Origin: Bathymodiolus brooksi
Taxonomy: Eukaryota > Mollusca > Bivalvia > Mytilida > Modiolidae
Direction of reading: 5' to 3'
Assembly (NCBI GenBank): GCA_963680875.1
Contig: OY804580.1
Location: 95,013,353 to 95,077,352, forward strand
Length of the DNA stretch: 64,000 bases
Under the pieces are notes generated by a model. It had not been told where the DNA came from. It did no database searches and worked only from the letters and a program-made list of their open reading frames with translations. The translations under genes were made by a program, and so were the position numbers. This document shows, piece after piece, positions 31,401 through 47,869 of the stretch. Numbering within the stretch: position 1 is the first letter of the stretch; every line of letters begins with the position of its first letter.

Positions 31401-34400
31401 ATGTGTTAGCTTCTTGACAGGTACGCATCTTGTTATCTATACTGATATATGATGTGCTAGCTGCCTGACAGATACGTATCTTTTTTTTTATACTGATATA
31501 AGATGTGGTAGCTGCTTGCCAGATACGTATCTTGATTTCTATGCTGATATCAAATGTGTTAGCCCCTTGACAGATACATGTCTCGTTTTCTATACTGATA
31601 TCAGATGTATTAGCTGCTTGACAGGTACGTATCTTGTTAACTATGCTGATATATGATGTGCTAGCTGCTTGACAGATACGTATTTTGTTATCTATGCTGA
31701 TATCAGATGCGTTAACTGCTTGACATATAGCTGTCTTGGTTTTTTATGCTGATAGTGTTAGCCTCTTGACAGATACATGTCTTGTTTTCTATACTGATAT
31801 CAGATGTGTTAGCTGCTTGACAGATACCTGTCTTGTTTTATATACTGATATCAGATGTGTTAGCTGATTGACAGGTACGTATCTTGTTATCTATACTGAT
31901 ATCTGATGTGGTAGCCGCTTAACATATACGTGTCTTGTTATTTATACTGATATATGATGTGTTAGCCGCTTGACAGACACGTATCTTGTTTTCTATGCTG
32001 ATATCAGGTGTGTTCGCCGCTTGGTAGATATGTGTTTTGTTTTCTATACTGACATCAGATGTGTTAGCTGCTTGACAGATACATATTTTGTTATCTATGC
32101 TGATATCAGATGTGTTAGCCCCTTGACATATACCTGTCTTGTTTCTATGCTGATATCAGATGTGTTAGTCCCTAGAAAGATACCTGTCTTGTTTTCTATA
32201 CTGATATCAGATGTGTTAGCTGCTTGAAAGGTATGCATCTTGTTATCTATACTGATATATGATGTGCTAGCTGCTTGACAGATACGTATCTTGTTTTCTA
32301 TACTGCTATCAATTGTGTTAGCCCCTTGACATATACGTATATTGTTATCCATAGTGATATCAGATGTGTTAGCTGCTTGACAGATACCTGTCTTGTTTTA
32401 TATACTGATATCAGATGTGTTAGCTGATTGACAGGTACGTATCCTGTTATCTATGCTGATATCTGATGTGGTAGCCGCTTGACAGATACGTGTCTTGTTA
32501 TTTATACTGATATATGATGTGATAGCCGCTTGACAGACACGTATCTTGTTTTCTATGCTGATATCAGGTGTGTTCGCCGCTTGGTAGATATGTGTTTTGT
32601 TTTCTATGCTGACATCAGATGTGTTAGCTGCTTGACAGATACGTATTTTGTTATCTATGCTGATATCAGATGTGTTAGCCCCTTGACATATATCTGTCTT
32701 GTTTTTATGCTGATATCAGATGTGTTAGTCCCTAGAAAGATACCTGTCTTGTTTTCTATACTGATATCAGAAGTGTTAGCTGCTTGAAAGGTATGCATCT
32801 TGTTATCTATACTGATATATGATGTGCTAACTGCTTGAAAGATACGTATCTTGTTTTCTATGCTGATCTCAGATGTGTTAGCCGCTTGGTAGGTATGTGT
32901 TTTGTTTTCTATTCTGATATCAGATGTGCTAGCTGCTTGACAGATACGTATGTTGTTATCTATACTGATATATGATGTGTTAGTCCCTAGACAGATACAT
33001 GTCTTGTTTTCTATACTGCTATCAGATGTGTTAGCTGCTTGACAGGTACTCATCTTGTTATCTATACTGATATATGATATGCTAGCTGCTTGAAAGATAC
33101 GTATCTTGTTAACTATGCTGATATCAGATGTGTTAGCCCCTTGACAGATACATGTCTTGTTTTCTATACTGATATCAGATGTGTTAGCTGCTTGACGGGT
33201 ACGCATGTTTTTATCTATGCTAATATATGATCTGCTAGCTGCTTGACAGATACGTATCTTGTTTTCTATGCAAAAATCAGATGTGTTAGTTGCTTGACAG
33301 ATACGTATTTTGTTATCTATGCTGATATCAGATGTGTTAGCTGCTTGACATATACATGTCTTGTTTTCTATATTGATATCAGATGTGTTAGCTGCTTGAC
33401 AGGTACGCATCTTGTTATCTATACTGATATATGATGTGATAGCTGCCTGACAGATACGTATCTTGTTTTTTATACTGATATCAGATGTGTTAGCTGCTTG
33501 ACAGATACGTATTTGTTTTCTATGCTGATATCAGATGCGTTAACTGCTTGACATATACCTGTCTTGTTTTTTTATGCTGATAGTGTTAGCCTCTTGACAG
33601 ATACATGTCTTGTTTTCTATACTGATATCAGATGTGTTAGCTGCATGACAGGTACGCATGTTGTTATCTATACTGATATCAGATGATCTAGATGCTTGAC
33701 AGATACGTATCTTGTTTTCTATACTGCTATCAATTGTGTTAGCCCCTTGACATATACGTATATTGTTATCCATAGTGATATCAGATGTGTTAGCTGCTTT
33801 ACAGATACCTGTCTTGTTTTCTATTTTGATATCAGATGTGTTAGCCACTTGGTAGATACGTGTCTTGTTTTATATACTGATATCAGATGTGTTAGCTGAT
33901 TGACAGGTACGTATCTTGTTATCTATACTGATATCTGATGTGGTAGCCGCTTGACAGATACGTGTCTTGTTATTTATTCTGATATATGATGTGATAGCCG
34001 CGTGACAGACACGTATCTTGTTTTCTATTCTGATATCAGGTGTGTTCGCCGCTTGGTAGATATGTGTTTTATTTTCTATACTGACATCAGATGTGCTAGC
34101 TGCTTGACAGATACGTATTTTGTTATCTATGCTGATATCAGATGTGTTAGCTGCTTGACATATACCTGTCTTGTTTTCTATATTGATATCAGATGTGTTA
34201 GCTGCTTGACAGGTACGCATCTTGTTATCTATACTGATATATGATGTGCTAGCTGCTTGACAGATACGTATCTTGTTTTTTATACTGATATCAGATATGG
34301 TAGCTGCTTGCCAGATACGTATCTTGACTTCTATACTGATATCAAATGTGTTAGTCCCTTGACAGATACATGTCTCGTTTTCTATACTGATATCAGATGT

Positions 34401-34599
34401 ATTAGCTGCTTGACAGGTACGTATCTTGTTAACTATGCTGATATATGATGTGCTAGCTGCTTGACAGATACGTATTTTGTTTTCTATGCTGATATCAGAT
34501 GCGTTAGCTGCTTGACATATACCTGTCTTGTTTTTTATGCTGATAGTGTTAGCCTCTTGACAGATACATGTCTTGTTTTCTATACTGATATCAGATGTG

Positions 34600-35860
34600 T
34601 TAGCTGCTTGACAGGTACGCATGTTGTTATCTATACTGATATATGATGTGGTAGCTGCTTGACAGATATGTATCGTGTTTTCTATACTGCTATCAATTGT
34701 GTTAGCCCCTTGACATATACGTATATTGTTATCCATAGTGATATCAGATGTGTTAGCTGCTTGACAGATACCAGTCTTATTTTCTATTTTGATTTCAGAT
34801 GTGTTAGCCACTTGGTAGATACGTGTCTTGTTTTCTATACTTATATCAGATGTATTAGCTGCTTGGCAGGTACGTATCTTGTTAACTATGCTGATATATG
34901 ATGTGCTAGCTGCTTGACAGATACGTATGTTGTTATCTATGCTGATATTAGATGCGTTAACTGCTTGACATATACCTGTTTTTTTTTATGCCTATAGTGT
35001 TCGCCTCTTGACAGATTCATGTCTTGTTTTCTACACTGATATCATATATGTTAGTTGCTTGACAAGTACGTTTCTTGTTAACTATGCTGATATCAGATGT
35101 GTTAACCCCTTGACAGATACATGTCTTGTTTTCTATACTGATATCAGATGTGTTAGCTGCTTGACGGGTACGCATGTTTTTATCTATACTAATATATGAT
35201 CTGCTGTCTGCTTGACAGATACGTATCTTGTTTTCTATGCTAACATCAGATGTGTTAGTTGCTTGACAGATACGTATTTTGTTATCTATGCTGATATCAG
35301 ATGTGTTAGCTGCTTGACATATACCTGTCTTGTTTTCTATATTGATATCAGATGTGTTAGCTTCTTGACAGGTACGCATCTTGTTATCTATACTTATATA
35401 TGATGTGCTAGCTGCCTGACAGATACTTATCTTGTTTTTTATACTGATATCAGATGTGGTAGCTGCTTGCCAGATACGTATCTTGATTTCTATGCTGATA
35501 TCAAATGTGTTAGCCCCTTGACAGATACATGTCTCGTTTTCTATACTGATATCCGATGTATTAGCTGCTTGACAGGTACGTATCTTGTTAACTATGATGA
35601 TATATGATGTGCTAGCTGCTTGACAGATACGTATTTTGTTATCTATACTGATATCAGATGCGTTAACTGCTTGACATATACCTGTCTTGTTTTTTTATGC
35701 TGATAGTGTTAGCCTCTTGACAGATACATGTCTTGTTTTCTATACTGATATCAGATGTGTTAGCTGCTTGCCATATACCTGTCTTGTTTTCTATATTGAT
35801 ATCAGATGTGTTAGCTGCTTGACAGGTACGCATCTTGTTATCTATACTGATATATGATGT
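34600..35860. repeat. Higher-order block copied at 49,650-50,945
   Basis: Rare markers recur in order at an offset of 15,053 bp: GATATGTATCGTGTTTTC, TACCAGTCTTATTTTC, CACTGATATCATATATG, GATATCCGATGTATTAG and AACTATGATGATATATG. The right-hand copy has gained about two extra units near 50,550. Confidence 0.8.
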
Positions 35861-36359
35861 GCTAGCTGCTTGACAGATACGTATTTTGTTATCTATGCTG
35901 ATATCAGATGTGTTAGCCCCTTGGTAGATATGTGTTTTGTTTTCTATACTGATATCAGATGTGCTAGCTGCTTGACAGATACGTATTTTGTTATCTATGC
36001 TGATATCAGATGTGTTAGCCCCCTGACATATACCTGTCTTGTTTCTATGCTGATATCAGACGTGTTAGTCCCTAGAAAGATACCTGTCTTGTTTTCTATA
36101 CTGATATCAGATGTGTTAGCTGCTTGAAAGGTATGCATCTTGTTATCTATACTGATATATGATGTGCTAGCTGCTTGACAGATATGTATCTTGTTTTCTG
36201 TGCTGATCTCAGATGTGTTAGCCGCTTGGTAGGTATGTGTTTTGTTTTCTATACTGATATCAGATGTGCTAGCTGCTTGACAGATACGTATGTTGTTATC
36301 TATACTGATATATGATGTGTTAGTCCCTAGACAGATACATGTCTTGTTTTCTATACTGA

Positions 36360-39300
36360 TATCAGATGTCTTAGCTGCTTGACAGGTACGTATCTTGTTA
36401 TCTATACTGATATCTGATGTGGTAGCCGCTTGACAGATACGTGTCTTGTTATTTATACTGATATATGATGTGATAGCCGCTTGACAGACACGTATCTTGT
36501 TTTCTATGCTGATATCAGGTGTGTTCGCCGCTTGGTAGATATGTGTTTTGTTTTCTATACTGACATCAGATGTGTTAGCTGCTTCACAGATACGTATTTT
36601 GTTATCTATGCTGATATCAGATGTGCTAGCCGCTTGACATATACCTGTCTTGTTTCTATGCTGATATCAGATGTGTTAGTCCCTAGAAAGATACCTGTCT
36701 TGTTTTCTATACTGATATCAGATGTGTTAGCTGCTTGAAAGGTATGCATCTTGTTATCTATACTGATATATGATGTGCTAGCTGCTTGACAGATACGTAT
36801 CTTGTTTTCTATGCTGATCTCAGATGTGTTAGCCTTTTGGTAGGTATGTGTTTTGTTTTCTATACTGATATCAGATGTGTTAGCTGCTTGACAGATACGT
36901 ATCTTGTTAACTATGCTGATATATGATGTGCTAGCTGCTTGACAGATACGTATTTTGTTATCTATGCTGATATCAGATGCGTTAACTGCTTGACATATAC
37001 CTGTCTTGTTTTTTTTATACTGATAGTGTTAGCCTCTTGACAGAAACATGTCTTGTTTTCTATACTGATATCAGATGTGTTAGCTGCATTGACAGGTACG
37101 CATGTTGTTATCTATACTGATATATGATGTGCTAGCTGCTTGACAGATACGTATCTGGTTTTCTATACTGCTATCAATTGTGTTAGCCCCTTGACATATA
37201 CGTATATTGTTATCCATAGTGATATCAGATGTGTTAGCTGCTTGACAGATACATGTCTTGTTTCATATACTGATATCAGATGTGTTAGCTGATTGACAGA
37301 TACGTATCTTGTTATCTATGCTGATATCTGATGTGGTAGACGCTTGACAGATACGTGTCTTGTTATTTATACTGATATATGATGTGATAGCCGCTTGACA
37401 GACACGTATCTTGTTTTCTATGCTGATATCAGGTGTGTTCGCCGCTTGGTAGATATGTGCTTTGTTTTCTATACTGACATCAGATGTGTTAGCTGCTTGA
37501 CAGATACGTATTTTGTTATCTATGCTGATATGAGATGTGTTAGCCCCTTGACATATACCTGTCTTGTTTCTATGCTGATATCAGATGTATTAGCTGCTTG
37601 ACAGGTACGTATCTTGTTAACTATGCTGATATATGATGTGCTAGCTGCTTGACAGATACGTATTTGTTTTCTATGCTGATATCAGATGCGTTAACTGCTT
37701 GACATATACCTGTCTTGTTTTTTTATGCTGATAGTGTTAGCCTCTTGACAGATACATGTCTTGTTTTCTATACTGATATCAGATGTGTTAGCTGCTTGAC
37801 AGGTACGCATGTTGTTATCTATACTGATATCAGATGATCTAGCTGCTTGACAGATACGTATCTTGTTTTCTATACTGCTATCAATTGTGTTAGCCCCTTG
37901 ACATATACGTATATTGTTATCCATAGTGATATCAGATGTGTTAGCTGCTTTACAGATACCTGTCTTGTTTTCTATTTTGATATCAGATGTGTTAGCCACT
38001 TGGTAGATACGTGTCTTGTTTTATATACTGATATCAGATGTGTTAGCTGATTGACAGGTACGTATCTTGTTATCTATACTGATATCTGATGTGGTAGCCG
38101 CTTGACAGATACGTGTCTTGTTATTTATTCTGATATATGATGTGATAGCCGCGTGACAGACACGTATCTTGTTTTCTATTCTGATATCAGGTGTGTTCGC
38201 CGCTTGGTAGATATGTGTTTTATTTTCTATACTGACATCAGATGTGCTAGCTGCTTGACAGATACGTATTTTGTTATCTATGCTGATATCAGATGTGTTA
38301 GCTGCTTGACATATACCTGTCTTGTTTCTATGCTGATATCAGATGTGCTAGTCCCTAGACAGATACCTGTCTTGTTTTCTATACTGATATCAGATGTGTT
38401 AGCTGCTTGAAAGGTATGCATCTTGTTATCTATACTGATATATGATGTGCTAGCTGCTTGACAGATACGTATCTTGTTTTCTATGCTGATCTAAGATGTG
38501 TTAGCCGCTTGGTAGGTATGTGTTTTGTTTCTATACTGATATCAGATGTGCTAGCTGCTTGACAGATACGTATGTTGTTATCTATACTGATATATAATGT
38601 GTTAGTCCATAGACAGATACATGTCTTGTTTTCTATACTGATATCAGATGTGTTAGCTGCTTGACAGGTACTCATCTTGTTATCTATACTGATATATGAT
38701 GTGCTAGCTGCTTGACAGATACGTATTTTGCTATCTATGTTGATATCAGATGTGTTAACTACTTGACATATACCTGTCTTGTTTTTATGCTGATAGTGTT
38801 AGCCTCTTGGTAGATACGTGCCTTATTTTCTCTACTGATATCAGATGTGTTAGCTGCTTGACAGATACTTATCTTGTTTTCTATGTTGATATCAGATGTG
38901 TTAGCCGCTTGGTAGATACGTGTCTTGTTTTGTATACTGATATCAGATGTGTTAGCTGATCAACAGGTACGTATCTTGTTATATTTACTGATATCTGATG
39001 TGGTAGCCGGTTGACAGATACATTTCTTGTTTTCTATTCTGATATATGATATGATAGCCGCTTGACAGATACGTATCTTGTTTACTATGCTGATATCAGG
39101 TGTGTTCGCCGCTTGGTAGATATGTGTTTTGTTTTCTATACTGACATCAGATGTGTTAGCTGCTTGACAGATACGTATCTTGTTATCTATGCTGATATCA
39201 GATGTGTTAGCTGCTTGAAAGATACGTATGTTGATATCTATAGTGATATCAGATGTGCTATCTGCTTGACATATACCTGTCTTGTTTTTTATGTTGATAT

Positions 39301-42300
39301 CAGATGTGTTAGCTGCTTGACAGGTACGTATGTTGTTATCTATAGTGATATCAGATGTCTTAGCTCCTTGGTAGATACGTATCTTGTTTTATATACTGAT
39401 ATCAGATGTGTTAACCCCTTGACAGATACATGTTTTGTTTTCTATACTGATATCAGATGTGTTAGGTGCTTGACAGGTACGTATCTTGTTAACTATACTG
39501 ATATTTGATGTGGTAGCCCCTTGACAGATACGTATGTTGTTATCTATGGTGATATCACATGTGTTAGCTGCTTGGTATATACGTGTCTTGTTTTATATAC
39601 TGATATTAGATGTGTTAGCTGATTGACAGGTACGTATCTTGTTATCTATACTGATATCTCATGTGGTAGCCGCTTGACAGATACGTGTCTTGTTATTTAT
39701 ACTGATATATGATGTGATAGCCGCTTGACAGACACGTGTCTTGTTTTCTATGCTGATATCAGGTGTGTTCGCGCTTGGTAGATATGTGTTTTGTTTTCTA
39801 TACTGACATCAGATGTGCTAGCTGCTTGACAGATACGTATTTTGTTATCTATGCTGATATCAGATGTGTTAGCCCCTTGACATATACCTGTCTTGTTTCT
39901 ATGCTGATATCAGATGTGTTAGTCCGTAGACAGATACCTGTCTTGTTTTCTATTCTGATATCAGATGTGTTAGCTGCTTGAAAGGTATTGCATCTTGTTA
40001 TCTATACTGATATATGATGTGCTAGCTGCTTGACAGATACGTATCTTGTTTTCTGTGCTGATCTCAGATGTGTTAGCCGCTTGGTAGGTATGTGTTTTGT
40101 TTTCTATACTGATATCAGATGTGTTAGCTGCTTGACAGATACGTATGTTGTTATCTATACTGATATATGATGTGTTAGTCCCTAGAAAGATACATGCCTT
40201 GTTTTCTATACTGATATCAGATGTGCTAGCTGCTTGACAGATACGTATTTTGCTATCTATGCTGATATCAGATGTGTTAACTACTTGACATATACATGTC
40301 TTGTTTTTTATTCTGATAGTGTTAGCCTCTTGGTAGATACGTGCCTTATTTTCTCTACTAATATCAGATGTTTTAGTTGCTTGACAGATACTTATCTTGT
40401 TTTCTATGTTGATATCAGATGTGTTAGCCGCTTGGTAGATACGTGTCTTGCTTTATATACTGATATCAGATGTGTTAGCTGATTGACAGGTACGTATCTT
40501 GTTATCTATACTGATATCTGATGTGGTAGCCGCTTGACAGATACGTGTCTTGTTATTTATACTGATATATGATGTGATAGCCGCTTGACAGACACGTATC
40601 TTGTTTTCTATGCTGATATCAGGTGTGTTCGCCGCTTGGTAGATATGTGTTTTGTTTTCTATACTGACATCAGATGTGTTAGCTGCTTCACAGATACGTA
40701 TCTTGTTATCTATGCTGATATCAGATGTGTTAGCCGCTTGATAGATATATGTTTTGTTTTCTATACTGCTATCAGATGTGTTAGCTGCTTGACAGATACG
40801 TTTCTTGTTTTCTATACTGATATCAGGTGTGTTCGCCGCTTGGTAGATATGCGTTTTGTTTTCTATACTGATATCAGATGTGTTAGACGCTTGGTAGATA
40901 TGTGTTTTGTTTTCTATACTGATATCAGAGGTGTTAGCTGCTTGACAGGTACGTATCTTGTTATCTATGCTGATATCAGATGTGTTAGCCCCTTGACATA
41001 TACCTGTCTTGTTTTCTATACTGATATCAGATGTGGTAGGTGCTTGACAGGTACGAATTTTGTTAACTATACTGATATCTGATGTGGTAGCCCCTTGACA
41101 GACACGTATGTTGTTATCTATAGTGATATCAGATGTGTTAGCTGCTTGGTATATACGTGTCTTGTTTTATATACTGATATCAGATGTGTTAGCCCCTTGA
41201 CAGATACATGTCTTGTTTTCTATGCTGATATCAGATGTGTTATCTGCTTGACATGTACGTATCTTGTTAACTATGCTGATATATGATGTGCTAGCTGCTT
41301 GACAGATACGTATTTTGTTATCTATTCTGATATCAGATGTATTAACTGCTTAACATATACCTGTCTTGTTTTTTTATGCTGATAGTGTTAGCCTCTTGAC
41401 AGATACATGTCTTGTTTTCTATACTGATATCAGATGTGTTAGCTGCTTGACAGGTACGTATCTTGTTAACTATGCTGATATCAGATGTGTTAGCCCCTTG
41501 ACAGATACATTTCTTGTTTTCTATACTGATATCAGATGTGTTAGCTGCTTGACGGGTACGCATGTTTTTTATCTATACTGATATATGATCTCCTAGCTGC
41601 TTGACAGATACGTATCTTGTTTTCTATGCTAACATCAGATGTGTTAGTTTCTTGACAGGTACGTATCTTGTTAATTATGGTGATATCAGATGTGTTAGCC
41701 CCTTGACAGATACATGTCTTGCTTTCTATACTGATATCAGATGTGTTAGCTGCTTGACGGGTACGCATGTTTTTATCTATTCTAATATATGATCTGCTAG
41801 CTGCTTGACAGATACGTATCTTGTTTTCTATGCTGATATCAGATGTGTTAGCTGCTAGATATATACCTGTCTTGTTTTCTATATTGATATCAGATGTGTT
41901 AGCTGCTTGACATATACCTGTCTTGCTTCCTATGCTGATATCAGCTGTGTTAGCTGCTTGACAGGTACGCATCGTGTTATCTATGCTGATATATGATGTG
42001 CTAGCTGCTTGACAGATACGTATCTTTTTTTATACTGATATCACATGTCGTAGCTGCTTCCCAGATACGTATCTTGATTTCTATACTGATATCAAATGTG
42101 TTAGCCCCTTGACAGATACATGTCTCGTTTTCTATACTGATATCAGATGTATTAGCTGCTTTACAGGTACGTATCTTGTTAACTATGCTGATATATGATG
42201 TGCTAGCTGCTTGACAGATACATATTTTGTTATCTATGCTGATATCAGATGCATTAACTGCTTGACATATACCTTTCTTGTTTTGTTATGCTGATAGTGT

Positions 42301-43650
42301 TAGCCTCTTGACAGATACATGTCTTGTTTTCTATACTGATATCAGATGTGTTAGCTGCTTGACAGGTACGCATGTTGTTATCTATACTGATATATGATGT
42401 GCTAGCTGCTTGACAGATACGTATCTTGTTTTCTATACTGCTATCAATTGTGTTAGCCCTTGACATATATGTATATTGTTATCCATAGTGATATCAGATG
42501 TGTTGGCTGCTTGACAGATACTTGTCTTGTTTTATATACTGATATCAGATGTGTTAGCTGATTGACAGGTACGTATCTTGTTATCTATACTGATATCTGA
42601 TGTGGTAGCCGCTTGACAGATACGTGTCTTGTTATTTATTCTGATATATGATGTGATAGCCGCTTGACAGACACGTATCTTGTTTTCTATGATGATATCA
42701 GGTGTGTTCACCGCTTGGTAGATATGTGTTTTATTTTCTATACTGACATCAGATGTGCTAGCTGCTTGACATATACCTGTCATGTTTCTATGCTGATATC
42801 AGATGTGTTAGTCCCTAGACAGATACCTGTCTTGTTTTCTATACTGATATCAGATGTGTTAGCTGCTTGAAAGGTATGCATCTTGTTATCTATACTGATA
42901 TATGATGTGCTAGCTGCTTGACAGATACGTATCTTGTTTTCTATACTGATCTCAGATGTGTTAGCCGCTTGGTAGGTATGTGTTTTGTTTCTATACTGAT
43001 ATCAGATGTGTTAGCTGCTTGACAGATACGTATGTTGTTATCTATGCTGATATATGATGTGTTAGTCCATAGACAAATACATGTCTTGTTTTCTATACTG
43101 ATATCAGATGTGTTAGCTGCTTGACAGGTACTCATCTTGTTATCTATACTGATATATGATGTGCTAGCTGCTGGACAGATACGTATTTTGCTATCTATGT
43201 TGATATCAGATGTGTTAACTACTTGACATATACCTGTCTTGTTTTTATGCTGATAGTGTTAGCCTCTTGGTAGATACGTGCCTTATTTTCTCTACTGATA
43301 TCAGATGTGTTAGCTGCTTGACAGATACTTATCTTGTTTTCTATGTTGATATCAGATGTGTTAGCCGCTTGGTAGATACGTGTCTTGTTTTGTATACTGA
43401 TATCAGATGTGTTAGCTGATTAACAGGTACGTATCTTGTTATATTTACTGATATCTGATGTGGTAGCCGGTTGACAGATACATTTCTTGTTATCTATTCT
43501 GATATATGATATGATAGCCGCTTGACAGATACGTATCTTGTTTACTATGCTGATATCAGGTGTGTTCGCCGCTTGGTAGATATGTGTTTTGTTTTCTATG
43601 CTGACATCAGATGTGTTAGCTGCTTGACAGATACGTATCTTGTTATCTAT
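36360..43650. repeat. ~7-kb higher-order block copied at ~51.8-59.2 kb (offset ~15.4-15.56 kb)
   Basis: Markers in 36.4-38.4 kb recur at 45.5-47.5 kb (offset about 9,079) and at 51.8-53.8 kb (a further 6,327). Markers in 38.5-43.6 kb recur at 54.0-59.2 kb, with offsets 15,559, then 15,763 around 41.1-41.6 kb, then 15,557. The offset changes are near multiples of 51, as expected from unit gain and loss. Part of it (40.2-41.0 kb) appears a third time at 63.05-63.82 kb. Confidence 0.8.
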
Positions 43651-46600
43651 GCTGATATCAGATGTGTTAGCTGCTTGGTAGATATATGTTTTGTTTTCTA
43701 TACTGCTATCAGATGTGTTAGCTGCTTGACAGATACGTATCTTGTTTTCTATGCTGATATCAGGTGTGTTCGAAGCTTGGTAGATATGCGTTTTGTTTTC
43801 TATACTGATATCAGATGTGTTAGACGCTTGGTAGATATGTGTTTTGTTTTCTATACTGATATCAGATGTTTTAGCCCCTTGACAGATACATGTTTTGTTT
43901 TCTATTCTGATATCAGATGTGTTAGGTGCTTGACAGGTACGTATCTTGTTAACTTTACTGATATTTGATGTGGTAGCCCCTTGACAGATAGGTATATTGT
44001 TATCTATAGTGATATCAGATGTGTTAGCTGCTTGGAAGATACGTGTTTTGTTTTATTTACTGATATCAGATGTGTTAGACGCTTGGTAGATATGTGTTTT
44101 GTTTTCTATACTGATATCAGATGTTTTAGCCCCTTGACAGATACATGTTTTGTTTTCTATACTGATATCAGATGTATTAGTTGCTTGACAGGTACGTATC
44201 TTGTTAACTATGCTGATATCAGATGTGTTGGCCCCTTGACAGATACATGTCTTGTTTTCTATACTGATATCAGATGTGTTAGCTGCTTGACAGGTACGCA
44301 TGTTTTTATCTATACTAATATATGATCTGCTAGCTTATTGACAGATACGTATCTTGTTTTCTATGCTAACATCAGATGTGTTAGTTGCTTGACAGATACG
44401 TATTTTGTTATCTATGCTGATATCAGATGTGTTAGCTGCTTGCCATATACCTGTCTTGTTTTCTATATTGATATCAGATGTGTTAGCTGCTTGACAGGTA
44501 CGCATCTTGTTATCTATACTGATATATGATGTGCTAGCTGCTTGACAGATACGTATCTTGTTTTTTATACTGATATCAGATGTGGTAGCTGCTTGCCAGA
44601 TACGTATCTTGATTTCTATACTGATATCAAATGTGTTAGCCCCTTGACAGATACATGTCTCGTTTTCTATGCTGATTTCATATGTATTAGCTGCTTGACA
44701 GGTACGTATCTTGTTAACTATGCTGATATATGATGTGCTAGCTGCTTGACAGATACGTATCTTGTTTTCTATGCTGCTATCAATTGTGTTATCCCCTTGA
44801 CATATACGTTTATTGTTATCCATAGTGATATCAGATGTGTTAGCTGCTTGACAGATACCTGTCTTGTGTTATATACTGATATCAGATGTGTTAGCTGATT
44901 GACAGGTACGCATCTTGTTATCTACACTGATATCTGATGTGGTAGCCGCTTGACAGATACGTGTCTTGTTATTTATACTGATATATGATGTGATAGCCGC
45001 TTGACAGACACGTATCTTGTTTTCTATGCTGATATCAGGTGTGTTCGCGCTTGGTAGATATGTGTTTTGTTTTCTATACTGATATCAGATGTGTTAGCTG
45101 CTTGACAGATACGTATTTTGTTATCTATGCTGATCTCAGATGTGTTAGCCGCTTGGTAGGTATGTGTTTTGTTTTCTATACTGATATCAGATGTGCTAGC
45201 TGCTTGACAGATACGTATGTTGTTATCTATACTGATATATGATGTGTTAGTCCCTAGACAGATACATGTCTTGTTTTCTATACTGATATCAGATGTGTTA
45301 GCTGCTTGACAGGTACTCATCTTGTTATCTATGCTGATATATGATGTGCTAGCTGCTTGACAGATACGTATGTTGTTATCTATACTGATATATGATGTGT
45401 TAGCCCCTTGACAGATACATGTCTCGTTTTCTATTCTGATATCAGATGTAATAGCTGCTTGACAGGTACGTATCTTGTTATCTATACTGATATCTGATGT
45501 GGTAGCCGCTTGACAGATACGTGTCTTGTTATTTATACTGATATATGATGTGATAGCCGCTTGACAGACACGTATCTTGTTTTCTATGCTGATATCAGGT
45601 GTGTTCGCCGCTTGGTAGATATGTGTTTTGTTTTCTATACTGACATCAGATGTGCTAGCTGCTTGACAGATACGTATTTTGTTATCTATGCTGATATCAG
45701 ATGTGTTAGCCGCTTGACATATACCTGTCTTGTTTCTATGCTGATATCAGATGTGTTAGTCCCTAGAAAGATACCTGTCTTGTTTTCTATACTGATATCA
45801 GATGTGTTAGCTGCTTGAAAGGTATGCATCTTGTTATCTATACTGATATATGATGTGCTAGCTGCTTGACAGATACGTATCTTGTTTTCTATGCTGATCT
45901 CAGATGTGTTAGCCTTTTGGTAGGTATGTGTTTTGTTTTCTATACTGATATCAGATGTGTTAGCTGCTTGACAGATACGTATCTTGTTAACTATGCTGAT
46001 ATATGATGTGCTAGCTGCTTGACAGATACGTATTTTGTTATCTATGCTGATATCAGATGCGTTAACTGCTTGACATATACCTGTCTTGTTTTTTTATACT
46101 GATAGTGTTAGCCTCTTGACAGATACATGTCTTGTTTTCTATACTGATATCAGATGTGTTAGCTGCATTGACAGGTACGCATGTTGTTATCTATACTGAT
46201 ATATGATGTGCTAGCTGCTTGACAGATACGTATCTGGTTTTCTATACTGCTATCAATTGTGTTAGCCCCTTGACATATACGTATATTGTTATCCATAGTG
46301 ATATCAGATGTGTTAGCTGCTTGACAGATACATGTCTTGTTTTATATACTGATATCAGATGTGTTAGCTGATTGACAGGTACGTATCTTGTTATCTATGC
46401 TGATATCTGATGTGGTAGCCGCTTAACAGATACGTGTCTTGTTATTTATACTGATATATGATGTGATAGCCGCTTGACAGACACGTATCTTGTTTTCTAT
46501 GCTGATATCAGGTGTGTTCGCCGCTTGGTAGATATGTGCTTTGTTTTCTATACTGACATCAGATGTGTTAGCTGCTTGACAGATACGTATTTTGTTATCT

Positions 46601-47869
46601 ATGCTGATATGAGATGTGTTAGCCCCTTGACATATACCTGTCTTGTTTCTATGCTGATATCAGATGTATTAGCTGCTTGACAGGTACGTATCTTGTTAAC
46701 TATGCTGATATATGATGTGCTAGCTGCTTGACAGATACGTATTTGTTTTCTATGCTGATATCAGATGCGTTAACTGCTTGACATATACCTGTCTTGTTTT
46801 TTTATGCTGATAGTGTTAGCCTCTTGACAGATACATGTCTTGTTTTCTATACTGATATCAGATGTGTTAGCTGCTTGACAGGTACGCATGTTGTTATCTA
46901 TACTGATATCAGATGATCTAGCTGCTTGACAGATACGTATCTTGTTTTCTATACTGCTATCAATTGTGTTAGCCCCTTGACATATACGTATATTGTTATC
47001 CATAGTGATATCAGATGTGTTAGCTGCTTTACAGATACCTGTCTTGTTTTCTATTTTGATATAAGATGTGTTAGCCACTTGGTAGATACGTGTCTTGTTT
47101 TATATACTGATATCAGATGTGTTAGCTGATTGACAGGTACGTATCTTGTTATCTATACTGATATCTGATGTGGTAGCCGCTTGACAGATACGTGTCTTGT
47201 TATTTATTCTGATATATGATGTGATAGCCGCGTGACAGACACGTATCTTGTTTTCTATACTGATATCAGGTGTGTTCGCCGCTTGGTAGATATGTGTTTT
47301 ATTTTCTATGCTGACATCAGATGTGCTAGCTGCTTGACAGATACGTATTTTGTTATCTATGCTGGTATCAGATGTGTTAGCTGCTTGACATATACCTGTC
47401 TTGTTTTCTATATTGATATCAGATGTGTTAGCTGCTTGACAGGTACGCATCTTGTTATCTATACTGATATATGATGTGCTAGCTGCTTGACAGATACGTA
47501 TCTTGTTTTTTATACTGATATCAGATATGGTAGCTGCTTGCCAGATACGTATCTTGACTTCTATACTGATATCAAATGTGTTAGTCCCTTGACAGATACA
47601 TGTCTCGTTTTCTATACTGATATCAGATGTATTAGCTGCTTGACAGGTACGTATCTTGTTAACTATGCTGATATATGATGTGCTAGCTGCTTGACAGATA
47701 CGTATTTTGTTTTCTATGCTGATATCAGATGCGCTAGCTGCTTGACATATACCTGTCTTGTTTTTTATGCTGATAGTGTTAGCCTTTTGACAGATACATG
47801 TCTTGTTTTCTATACTGATATCAGATGTGTTAGCTGCTTGACAGATACGTATCTTGTTAACTATGCTGA